A stretch of 10,539 nucleotides of DNA, taken from the NCBI GenBank assembly GCA_024277475.1, contig JAJRVC010000086.1, positions 1 to 10,539 of the forward strand, read 5' to 3'. Below the pieces are notes generated by a model, which was given only the letters and a program-made list of their open reading frames with translations, searched no databases and was not told where the DNA came from. Position 1 is the first letter of the stretch; each line of letters begins with the position of its first letter. Positions 1 to 5,645 of the stretch are shown here, in pieces. The stretch is from Deltaproteobacteria bacterium. GTDB taxonomy: Bacteria; Desulfobacterota; Desulfobacteria; Desulfobacterales; JAFDCJ01. The position numbers were made by a program, and so were the translations under genes.

Positions 1-1020
1 ACCCCTTACCCCATGACCAAGATAGACATTGCGGAGTATTATGATCGCTGGTGCCGTTCAGGCAAGGTTACCATTCAAGGCGGTATTCCGGAGATGTTTC
101 TGCTGGCAGAATCTACGACCCGGGACGAGTTGAAAAATTATATAGACCACTTATTGCAAGCCATTGCTCCGGGAACACGCTTTATCGCCTCCATCGGTGA
201 CACCACTCCACCCAATGCAGATTTTGACCGGCTGCTTTACATCGGCGAGAGGATTGAAAAAGAAGGAAAACTTCCCCTGCAGGCAGGCAGTTTCAATCCC
301 ATCAGTCATGAGCGTCTGGAACGGGCGGGCGTCAAACCGGAAATTCGGCAGCGGCCGCAGACTGCCAAAGCAGTGGCAACAAATGAAGACTTGTTTCTAA
401 CGGTTCAACAGAACGTGCTCACCGGTGATGTCGCTAACCTGGTGGCCAATGTCGCTAAAATGCTGGCGCTACAGTTTGACGCCCGCGAAATCCTGAATAC
501 CGGTATGCTCTCAGCCATGGAAATCATCGGCGAACGCTTTAAAGACGGCAGTGTATTTATTCCGGAAGTTTTGCTTTCAGCCAGAGCACTCAACGAAGCC
601 CTGAAGGTTCTTGAACCCCATCTTGCCGGTCAACAAACGGGGAAAAGCACTAAAATTATGGTCGGAACCGTTTTGGGCGATCTTCATGACATCGGTAAAA
701 ATATGGTGCTGACCATGCTCAAAGGGGTTGGTTATGATACCGTAGATCTGGGTGTCAATGTGAAAGTTGAGAAATTCATACAGCTTGTGCTCGAACACAA
801 GCCCCGGATACTGGGTTTGTCCGCCCTGTTGACGACTACCATGCCCCAGATGAAGCTGGTTATCGAAGCCTTGGAAGAGGCCGGCCTGAGAAACCAGCTA
901 AAAATCATCGTCGGCGGTGCTCCGGTAAATCTAAAATTTGCCGGCGACATCGGAGCCGACGGCTATGCCCAGGATGCAGGCGAGGTGATTACGCTGGTCA
1001 AGTCCTTGCTGGCAGGTTAG
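1..1020 (+). CDS. URO-D/MtaA-type domain fused to corrinoid (B12-binding) protein, 5'-partial
   Basis: The product should carry a methyl group on a cobalamin cofactor in a methyltransferase system; the substrate is unknown. The frame is open to the left edge, reading TPYP before the first ATG at 13, and that ATG falls inside a domain, so the gene starts outside the window. Counting from that ATG, residues 1-90 match the C-terminal part of the uroporphyrinogen decarboxylase/MtaA barrel (VTIQGGIP, then TRFIASIGDTTPPNADFDRL). Residues about 125-205 are the helical cap of methyltransferase corrinoid proteins. Residues 215-335 are the Rossmann-like B12 domain: DLHDIG at 223-228 (His225 is the expected lower cobalt ligand), SALLTTTM at 270-277 and GGAP at 301-304. 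Free corrinoid proteins are about 210-230 residues, so the URO-D part is extra. The alternative is a truncated URO-D gene fused to a corrinoid gene. The corrinoid domain is certain; the full architecture is inferred. Confidence 0.9.
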   Translation, partial: TPYPMTKIDIAEYYDRWCRSGKVTIQGGIPEMFLLAESTTRDELKNYIDHLLQAIAPGTRFIASIGDTTPPNADFDRLLYIGERIEKEGKLPLQAGSFNPISHERLERAGVKPEIRQRPQTAKAVATNEDLFLTVQQNVLTGDVANLVANVAKMLALQFDAREILNTGMLSAMEIIGERFKDGSVFIPEVLLSARALNEALKVLEPHLAGQQTGKSTKIMVGTVLGDLHDIGKNMVLTMLKGVGYDTVDLGVNVKVEKFIQLVLEHKPRILGLSALLTTTMPQMKLVIEALEEAGLRNQLKIIVGGAPVNLKFAGDIGADGYAQDAGEVITLVKSLLAG

Positions 1021-1082
1021 ATCCCCTGCATAGCTAAAAAATTTTCGCCATCAAGACACAAAATGAATATTAACCAAAGATT

Positions 1083-1132
1083 TCGCTTTGTATCTGGTTT
1101 GTGGCTGTTGTTTCTGGTTTATCCGGCTTGGA
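1083..1132. repeat. Degenerate 10-base tandem array
   Basis: The 250-base gap between the corrinoid gene and glk holds no gene that I can support. Within it, five consecutive decamers can be lined up: TCGCTTTGTA, TCTGGTTTGT, GGCTGTTGTT, TCTGGTTTAT and CCGGCTTGGA. The second and fourth share eight of ten bases; the others are looser. No hairpin followed by a T run is visible on either strand here, so the two genes, whose 3' ends face each other, have no obvious terminator. Confidence 0.4.
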
Positions 1133-1270
1133 GCACTTTAACCGGGAACCCCTGGCCCAGACCTGATTTCAAGAGTTTGTATTCACGGCATATATTTTTA
1201 TTAGCAGAGGGTTGATCTCCTATATAACGGCCGTCGCACCAGGGCGGGCGTGAACGCTGAACCATTCAAC

Positions 1271-2245
1271 CTATCTCAGTAAACGAGCGCAGCCGAGAAG
1301 GACCGGTGATTTGCTGGTAATCAGGAAAGTGGGTATCTGGGCGACAACGCCGGTCGCGCGCCCTTTGTTTTCAAAACGATCCCGGAACCGGCTCCGGTTT
1401 AATATCTCAAGGATCGCGAGCAGGATGTCGCCGGCCAGGTAAACACCGCCGCGGGCCAGATAAATGAGCGCCAGGTCGCCGGCCACGTCGCCCAGCCAGT
1501 CACAAAACATTTCGAGGGTCTCAACGGCCAATGGACTTTCACCGTTGAGTGCCCGTCTGACAATCTCTTCAGGCCTCACCGTTCCCGGCATTTGACCTTC
1601 CAGGCATGCCAGGGCACCGTAGAGTTCGACCATACCGGGGCCCGACAGCACCCGCTCCACCGACACCCTGCCGTAGCGTTCTCGCAGGACCTTCCAGGCA
1701 GCCAATTCCCTGTCGGTAAGAGGTGAGAGGCTGCTGTGTCCGCCCTCGCCGGCGATCGGTTGCCACCTTCCTCGACCAACGGGTTTCAACCCTGCGATCC
1801 CCATGCCGGTCCCGGGGCAGAGCACGACCATGGTAGCCGTTGTCGATCGATTAGCGGCTTCGGTGCCGATACGCAAAGTATCTTCAGATCCCAGGCAGGG
1901 TAGGACCTGCGCCAGGGCCTCAAGATCGTTAACCACCTTTAGTTGGTCCAATTGCAGGTGCTTTTTTAAATGCCGGATGGAAAATTGCCAACACGCGTTG
2001 GTAAGTTTCACTTCATCGCCGAAGACGGGGCCCGCCACTGCCAGACCCAGCCGAACCGGTCTGGGCCCGCCGTCCAGATTCAAAAAATGCGTCAGCGCTG
2101 CCGGCAGATCCGCAAATTCGGCCAAAGAAAATTTAGCGACCGGACCAAGATCCCCCCGGGACGACAGTCGCGCAAACCGGATGTTGGTCGCGCCGATATC
2201 GGCCACCACCGACGCCGAAGCGGTATTATCTCTTCTGATTTCCAT
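1271..2245 (-). CDS. glk: Glucokinase (Glk, COG0837 family)
   Basis: ATP-dependent phosphorylation of glucose to glucose-6-phosphate in the cytoplasm, the entry step of glycolysis. The product is about 324 residues (E. coli Glk has 321) and is complete. Near the N-terminus VADIGATNIRFA is the phosphate-binding loop of the hexokinase/actin fold. VVNDLEALA holds the catalytic-base Asp (E. coli NDFEA). CPGTGMGIA is the second phosphate loop, AGEGGH the glucose-contacting Glu/His pair, and VERVLSGPGMVELY the next conserved sugar-binding segment. The ATG at 2245 is preferred over the one at 2263: AGAGG lies nine bases before the former, while the latter has no Shine-Dalgarno. The gene stands alone, running toward the corrinoid gene. 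It is G+C-richer than the accessory DNA to its right. Family assignment is secure. Confidence 0.93.
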   Translation of the reverse strand: MEIRRDNTASASVVADIGATNIRFARLSSRGDLGPVAKFSLAEFADLPAALTHFLNLDGGPRPVRLGLAVAGPVFGDEVKLTNACWQFSIRHLKKHLQLDQLKVVNDLEALAQVLPCLGSEDTLRIGTEAANRSTTATMVVLCPGTGMGIAGLKPVGRGRWQPIAGEGGHSSLSPLTDRELAAWKVLRERYGRVSVERVLSGPGMVELYGALACLEGQMPGTVRPEEIVRRALNGESPLAVETLEMFCDWLGDVAGDLALIYLARGGVYLAGDILLAILEILNRSRFRDRFENKGRATGVVAQIPTFLITSKSPVLLGCARLLR

Positions 2246-2391
2246 AGCTCCAGACCTCTGCATTCGTCTTGGGAAAATAGCTGTGACTCCTTTTATAGAT
2301 TTTATCCTTGAATGCCTTCCTTTTCCTTAACGCTGAACCCCCGAAGTCGTTTAGATGGTTAAGATCGTTGATTACATCGTCTGATTTTTCC

Positions 2392-2464
2392 CTTTCAGCT
2401 TTGAGCCTCCGGCTTTGAGCTTTCGACCTTGAACCCAGAACCCTGAACCTCTGAACCCTTGAAC
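2392..2464. repeat. Degenerate heptamer array upstream of glk
   Basis: On the + strand the bases fall into consecutive 7-mers: CTTTCAG, CTTTGAG, CCTCCGG, CTTTGAG, CTTTCGA. These pass into a GAAC-ending series: CTTGAAC, CCAGAAC, CCTGAAC, then CTCTGAAC and CCTTGAAC, which are one base longer. The phase holds for about ten units while the word drifts from CTTTGAG to CCTGAAC. The array lies between glk and the candidate promoter to its right, so it would be in the glk leader. It contains no strong hairpin and no good coding frame. Confidence 0.75.
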
Positions 2465-2501
2465 CTGTCAACGGTTACTAGTTATCTCTAATTTTGCGAC
2501 T

Positions 2502-2539
2502 TGTCAAATACCCAAATAGAATCAGCGTTTTATTTGACA
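2502..2539. promoter_or_regulatory. Inverted repeat with two outward-facing TTGACA boxes
   Basis: TGTCAAATA at 2502-2510 and TATTTGACA at 2531-2539 are exact inverted copies separated by 20 bases. Each arm contains TTGACA pointing outward. On the - strand this could be the -35 box of a glk promoter, although the hexamer 17 bases on (TAACTA) is a poor -10. On the + strand TTGACA is followed 18 bases later by GATACT, a fair -10. The layout suggests divergent promoters or a regulator site. Confidence 0.35.
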
Positions 2540-2582
2540 TCGAATTCAATATGATCTGATACTAAAAATCTATTTTAAACAT

Positions 2583-3106
2583 TCAAGACAACTGACAACA
2601 GTTTTGCTGAAGACATGCTGTTTTATCTATCATTGCAACCTGATATTCTCCACCCATGCCGGACACATCATAGAGGATTTCCGCCTGGTCGATGCCTTTA
2701 AATTGGACATTTAGAGTTCCACGATAACGTGCAATAATTTCCACCATTCGTTCAAAGTAACGATTGAGAATCGGGATCACTTTATCAGGCGACGAAAAAC
2801 CCCATCGCGGTCAGCCTTAAGGCTCAGGTACCCCAGCCCCCGTGATGCTGATGAGAGGGCTGGAAATGTGGTTAATGGATTCACCCCTGCATAGAATGCT
2901 GTGGCATCTCCTTTCAAAATCAAACACCATTTCGTCCGGTCGAGATATTCAAAAGCATTAGATTTTTGGGGATCTTCGTGCCTCTGATTAATTTCTTTCA
3001 CCAATTCAAATGCCACGCCAAAGTATACGTTTCCGGCCTTTGATGTGGCATTAATCAATGCAAAAGGCCAAAGAGGATAATAATGGGGACAAGAAACCTG
3101 TATAGG
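2583..3106 (-). pseudogene. Decayed CHASE2-domain class III adenylate/guanylate cyclase
   Basis: The parent protein would be a membrane sensor with an extracytoplasmic CHASE2 domain and a cytoplasmic cyclase making cyclic nucleotide. Three pieces remain in the correct order on the - strand. From about 3106 to 2779, one frame reads KAGNVYFGVAFEL and then RGLGYLSLKADRDGVFRRL, the signature end of a CHASE2 domain (GLG, then D-x-DG-RR), and stops. At once, in another frame from 2780, comes LNRYFERMVEIIARYRGTL, a cyclase-domain segment. Next comes FKGI and a VSGMGGEY segment, the usual C-terminal tail of these cyclases, ending at 2583. The transmembrane helices after CHASE2, the metal-binding Asp residues and the middle of the cyclase are all absent, so two internal deletions and a frame change occurred. 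The first readable codon at 3058 is TTG. The upstream limit is approximate. No function is expected. Confidence 0.7.
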
Positions 3107-3207
3107 AGCCAGTGGTGTAAGGCTTGCCTGTATTTTATCTTTGCCCGGTGCTGAAACTTTTTTGCGGCCGGCTTCAGCTTTGGAAAATTTTTCAACATAG
3201 ATCTTTG

Positions 3208-3372
3208 CAAGCAGAGAAACAGCAATTAGCCGAACAGACCAAACCCGGACCGGTTTTTACAACAGCAGTGGATATCTTTGAGACCTAAAAAGATATTACC
3301 CTGCTGAATGAATTCACCCCCATCCCGGATTCCGCCAAGATGTCGAACAATAGGATTTTAAGCGTAAAATGA
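3208..3372 (+). pseudogene. Hsp20 (small heat-shock protein) N-terminal remnant with an in-frame stop
   Basis: Read from 3208, the + strand gives QAEKQQLAEQTKPGPVF, then TTAVDIFET, a TAA stop at 3286-3288, then KDITLL, and ends at TGA 3370. EQTKPGPVF-x-x-AVDIFET-E-KDITLLADMPG is the typical start of the alpha-crystallin domain in bacterial Hsp20 proteins. The TAA stands where Glu (GAA) is expected, consistent with a G-to-T nonsense change. After LL the match fades (NEFTPIPDSAKMSNNRILSV loosely resembles the next beta strand), and the rest of the domain is missing. No start codon or ribosome site is visible. It sits head-on to the cyclase remnant. I judge it a dead fragment. The identification rests on about 30 residues. 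Confidence 0.55.
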
Positions 3373-3588
3373 GTGGATTATATCCTCCTCACCACCGGTT
3401 AAAGACGGACTGTCAACTCGCATGAATAAATGCCGCCCTGTCTGTGATTTCCTTCAGAAACAGAATTAACAAACAACCCTTCCCTTTTTTTAAATAATTA
3501 TTTTATTATATAATTCTTTAATTAATTTATTACTTTATCTTAATTATCTTTATTGTAATTCATTCTATAAAGGTGTAATATATCCATT
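3373..3588. other. AT-rich intergenic stretch before the RHH gene
   Basis: These roughly 215 bases hold no supportable gene. From 3480 onward they are almost pure A/T. A TATAAT hexamer lies at 3509-3514, but without a convincing -35 box at the right distance. AAAGGTG at 3568-3574 is the only purine-rich ribosome-site candidate for the gene at 3589, and its 13-base spacing is long. The composition jump suggests foreign DNA or a promoter/nucleoid-protein-binding region. Confidence 0.4.
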
Positions 3589-3744
3589 ATGACGAATAAA
3601 AAGGTATTTTCAACCAGCATAGATGCCGACCGTATCAAGGACTTGAAACACCTTGCTGTTGACACGGATAAAACTCTAGGCGATCTTTTAGAAGAGGCTA
3701 TTAAAGACATTGTTGATAAGTATCGCCGGAAAACAGAAAATTAA
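3589..3744 (+). CDS. Orphan ribbon-helix-helix (CopG/Arc-like) small protein
   Basis: A 51-residue protein starting MTNKKVFSTSIDADRIKDLK. Its pattern fits the ribbon-helix-helix DNA-binding fold: a short beta strand (residues 4-10, KVFSTSI), helix A (about 13-25) with Leu and Ala at core positions, a turn at DTDKTLG, and helix B (about 30-46, LLEEAIKDIVDKY). Such proteins bind operators as dimers and are often antitoxins, plasmid copy-number regulators or element-borne repressors. No toxin-like partner follows: the next gene is a lipoprotein 84 bases later. The stop overlaps another ATG (TAATG at 3742-3746), but that frame looks spurious. The AT-rich region just upstream may hold its own operator. 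The fold is inferred from sequence pattern alone. Confidence 0.6.
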   Translation: MTNKKVFSTSIDADRIKDLKHLAVDTDKTLGDLLEEAIKDIVDKYRRKTEN

Positions 3745-3828
3745 TGTCGGGTGCTATTCTGTCTATAGCGTGGTGTGGCGGAATGGATATCACAAACGAG
3801 ATGAAGAACAATAATGGAGGAGCAAATT

Positions 3829-4188
3829 ATGAGAAGAACCATATCAAAACTATCTTTTCTTATTTACTTATCTACAATGCTATTGTTGCCCGCTATGTTA
3901 TTGCTCGGTTGTGCTTCACCTCCAGCTTCAACTCAATCTTCAACAGCCACAGCAAATGTACGCCAACCCGAGGGCAATCCGGAAGCATTTTGGAATAAAT
4001 TGAGTTGGTCTGATCTCACACCAGCTGAGCAAGAGCTTTGGGGAAAGCTGGGCTGGAGCAAAGACAATTGGACCCGAACAGCTCCGCCTCCTCCTACCGA
4101 AGACATGGACTGGAACGAATTAAGCTCAGAGGAGCGTAAAGCGGCCGGGCAACTGGGCTACGACCGTTTTTATTGGGATATCAATTAA
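3829..4188 (+). CDS. Small lipoprotein with two tryptophan-rich repeats
   Basis: A 119-residue exported protein of unknown role. MRRTISKL, then a hydrophobic stretch ending LLLGC, is a lipoprotein signal peptide; cleavage would leave lipidated Cys28, followed by ASPPAST, a Ser/Thr/Pro linker. The start at 3829 has GGAGGA eight bases upstream; an in-frame ATG at 3814 overlaps that ribosome site and is rejected. The mature part has two copies of one motif: SWSDLTPAEQELWGKLGWSKDNW (residues 59-81) written as W-[SN]-[DE]-L-[TS]-x2-E-x5-LG-[WY]-x4-W, and its partner at residues 94-116 (DWNELSSEERKAAGQLGY, then ending YW). Trp60, Trp81, Trp95 and Trp116 mark the ends; the copies are 35 residues apart. 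Similar W-x-x-L ... LG-Y-x4-W motifs occur, as I recall, in scattered bacterial and algal proteins of unknown function. The signal peptide and repeats are clear; the function is unknown. Confidence 0.8.
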   Translation: MRRTISKLSFLIYLSTMLLLPAMLLLGCASPPASTQSSTATANVRQPEGNPEAFWNKLSWSDLTPAEQELWGKLGWSKDNWTRTAPPPPTEDMDWNELSSEERKAAGQLGYDRFYWDIN

Positions 4189-4205
4189 TGGGATTGTTCC
4201 GGGGT

Positions 4206-4221
4206 CGCCCATTAAAGGGCG
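4206..4221. terminator. Short hairpin between convergent genes, weak terminator candidate
   Basis: CGCCC, the loop ATTAAA, and GGGCG form a 5-bp G+C stem just after the lipoprotein stop and facing the PIN toxin gene. No T run follows on either strand, so rho-independent termination is doubtful. Confidence 0.25.
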
Positions 4222-4303
4222 TGTCACAATAACATATGGGAAAATCTATAAAAGGCGGGCTTTAAATTTTCTATCCCTTTTCTTGCTGAGATCTGGTGAA
4301 CTT

Positions 4304-4729
4304 TTACCGGGGTTGATCCAGTTTTTCACGCTGTGATGCGTTTTGAAGCCGAATGTCATAGCATGAAAAGGTGACAGGAGAAGCAAGTTTTTCACGCAAG
4401 GTAACCGCCGAGGCCAGATGGACAGCATCAAACCCGCGCAATCCGTGTTTTTCGGCAAAGTCTCCGGCCAGTCGAACAAGTTCAGCGGTTACATGAATGG
4501 CTAAGAAATTTTTCCAGTCTGATTCAAATTGTGAAAGCATCCGTTTGTAGTCTTTAGAAGAAAAAGCATTTTCCCTGAATCTGCGGGCAAATGCCGCCCT
4601 GGCCTCGGCGTAAGCTATCAGAGAGGTTCCGGCTATCTCCGCCGACCTGACCCAGCCCGCCACATCGGCAGATGCCGTCTCATCTACATAGAGTTTAACC
4701 AGACTGCTGGTATCCAGGTAAAGAATCAC
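4304..4729 (-). CDS. PIN-domain ribonuclease toxin (VapC-like)
   Basis: A 141-residue PIN-domain protein, the usual length of VapC toxins, which cut RNA using metal ions held by acidic residues. The expected acids are present: Asp6 (MILYLDTSSLVKLY), Glu42 (AYAEARAAF), Asp101 (GFDAVHLASA) and Asp125 (FSCYDIRL). The start is GTG at 4729, with AGAAGG positioned correctly inside the end of the antitoxin gene; only two bases separate the antitoxin stop from this start, so translation is probably coupled. All catalytic positions are intact, so it is likely active if expressed. Family assignment is firm; the RNA target cannot be read from sequence. Confidence 0.9.
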   Translation of the reverse strand: MILYLDTSSLVKLYVDETASADVAGWVRSAEIAGTSLIAYAEARAAFARRFRENAFSSKDYKRMLSQFESDWKNFLAIHVTAELVRLAGDFAEKHGLRGFDAVHLASAVTLREKLASPVTFSCYDIRLQNASQREKLDQPR

Positions 4730-4731
4730 GG

Positions 4732-5001
4732 CTACCTTCTGTCCTCTACCACTGCTGCGGAGACGCTTTTTCCCTTAGACTTGATTCTGGCAAACATCCC
4801 GTGAGGTTTTCCTCCGGACCAGTCGGCAATGCCTTCTCGAACCAACTGAAGGATTTTTTCCTGGCTGTCAGCCTCCCTGAAGGGCACGATAACAGCGATT
4901 TCTTTTTTCCTGTCCGTAATAACGACTTTTTCCCCGGCCTTAACACTTCTTAAATATGCGCTAAGATTTCGTTTGAGTTCTCTGATACCGACAGTTTCCA
5001 T
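4732..5001 (-). CDS. Phd/YefM-type antitoxin
   Basis: An 89-residue partner of the PIN toxin that follows. METVGIRELKRNLSAYLRSV is the N-terminal Phd/YefM DNA-binding segment, and KAGEKVVITDRKKEIAVIVP (residues 21-40) is the conserved beta region of the same family. The C-terminal half (about 45-89, with WSGGKPHG and a basic run ARIKSKGK) should bind and block the toxin. Proteins of this type bind their own promoter with the toxin and repress it. The start is ATG at 5001, with GAGAG a little upstream. A good promoter and a set of short repeats lie just ahead. Confidence 0.88.
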   Translation of the reverse strand: METVGIRELKRNLSAYLRSVKAGEKVVITDRKKEIAVIVPFREADSQEKILQLVREGIADWSGGKPHGMFARIKSKGKSVSAAVVEDRR

Positions 5002-5036
5002 AATATGCGTCTCTCAATCGGTTTAAATGTAGTCTC

Positions 5037-5065
5037 ACAATAATCCATGTGGCCCCATTTGTCAA
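5037..5065 (-). promoter_or_regulatory. Sigma-70-type promoter of the antitoxin/PIN-toxin pair
   Basis: On the - strand a perfect TTGACA (5065 to 5060) is followed, after exactly 17 bases, by TATTGT (5042 to 5037). Transcription would begin near 5030, leaving a leader of about 30 bases before the antitoxin ATG at 5001. Confidence 0.65.
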
Positions 5066-5069
5066 CTGG

Positions 5070-5095
5070 TCGCATAATCGCATATCGATCGCACA
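5070..5095. promoter_or_regulatory. Three TCGCA repeats abutting the toxin-antitoxin promoter, candidate operator
   Basis: On the + strand TCGCATA occurs at 5070-5076 and 5078-5084, and TCGCACA at 5089-5095. They begin five bases beyond the -35 box of the antitoxin promoter. Direct repeats here are a natural place for the antitoxin or its complex to bind. There is no experimental support, and they could instead mark the tail of the DUF2283 transcript. Confidence 0.35.
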
Positions 5096-5112
5096 TTGAT
5101 AATCCCTCAAGA

Positions 5113-5331
5113 TCAGGCAGCGATAGTTTGTTTTTCAGCAGGTATTTTGCTTAATACCAGCTCCTTTAAGTCCAGTTTGTGGGACGCATTGTCAATATCG
5201 ATCCCAACCAGGTTATTTTCATCATCATAGTCCAACACGATCCCCGGTGACACTTCCCTGCTTTCTGAACTTTTCTTGGCCGATAAGTCTATATACATGG
5301 AATCCGTTTCTGGATAGTAGGATATTCTCAT
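5113..5331 (-). CDS. DUF2283-family protein
   Basis: A 72-residue protein matching the DUF2283 pattern: MRISYYPETDSMYIDLS (strand, then the Y-P-E-x-D-x-x-Y-I core), then EVSPGIVLDYDDENNLVGIDIDNAS, where the D-Y-D ... VGI-x-I-x-x-AS signature is clear. The family is small and beta-rich and is usually found directly beside a DUF4258 protein, as here. It is thought to act as the antitoxin-like partner, but I know of no firm biochemical role. AGGAG stands nine bases before the ATG, inside the end of the upstream gene. The two genes overlap by four bases (ATGA at 5328-5331), so they are translated as a unit. Confidence 0.85.
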   Translation of the reverse strand: MRISYYPETDSMYIDLSAKKSSESREVSPGIVLDYDDENNLVGIDIDNASHKLDLKELVLSKIPAEKQTIAA

Positions 5332-5570
5332 GGCTTAAATCTCCTGTCTGGAAATGCATTGTGGATGGTGACTTTGTCTTCAAGGGTGATGACACGCAGA
5401 AATCGGTCATCAAGTTCTTTAATGGCAGCCCAGAATCGGTATCGATTATGCTCCTGTTTTTCAACCTTTACCGGGTTTTTTAAAACTTTAATACACCATT
5501 CTTTTTTAATATAAGGCCGTTTCCTGAGGACCTCTTTTTCAAAATATTTGGTAAATTTGTATGATTCCAT
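5328..5570 (-). CDS. DUF4258-like protein, possible RelE-type toxin partner of DUF2283
   Basis: An 80-residue basic protein. KKEWCIKVLKNPVKVEKQ, then RYRFWAAIKELDDRFLRVIT and a final KVTIHNAFPDRRF, follow the DUF4258 layout: a helix with W-x-x-x-L-x-x-P, then strands carrying the body of the fold and a conserved terminal strand. Proteins of this type resemble RelE-like folds and are encoded with DUF2283. A toxin role is inference from that company and the 4-base overlap. The first ATG (5570) has no Shine-Dalgarno, while a promoter-like pair ends only seven bases before it, pointing to a leaderless message. Confidence 0.72.
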   Translation of the reverse strand: MESYKFTKYFEKEVLRKRPYIKKEWCIKVLKNPVKVEKQEHNRYRFWAAIKELDDRFLRVITLEDKVTIHNAFPDRRFKP

Positions 5571-5577
5571 TTAATTT

Positions 5578-5606
5578 AATATAATCCATACTGATCATCA
5601 AGTAAA
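5578..5606 (-). promoter_or_regulatory. Promoter of the DUF4258-DUF2283 pair
   Basis: On the - strand TTTACT (5606 to 5601), a 17-base spacer and TATATT (5583 to 5578) form a fair sigma-70 promoter. The expected transcription start is 5570-5572, at or within two bases of the ATG at 5570. Confidence 0.5.
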
Positions 5607-5645
5607 CGGTTTTTGTAAGCCGGCAATATGTTGGAGGCGGCTTTG

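Noticed and set aside
1803..2330. Long open frame on the + strand across glk
   Set aside because: It is antisense to well-supported glucokinase motifs and has no family features of its own.
2392..2464. CRISPR array
   Set aside because: The units are contiguous 7-mers without spacers; no repeat-spacer pattern or cas gene occurs in the window.
3107..3257. Further upstream extension of the CHASE2 remnant on the - strand
   Set aside because: The frame stays open but the residues do not resemble CHASE2, and the Hsp20 remnant occupies part of it on the other strand.
3509..3514. TATAAT as promoter of the RHH gene
   Set aside because: The hexamer sits in nearly pure A/T sequence and lacks a recognisable -35 box, so it is expected by chance.
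3744..3998. 84-residue frame starting at the TAATG overlap with the RHH stop
   Set aside because: Most of it overlaps the lipoprotein gene in another frame; it has no good ribosome site and no recognisable motif.
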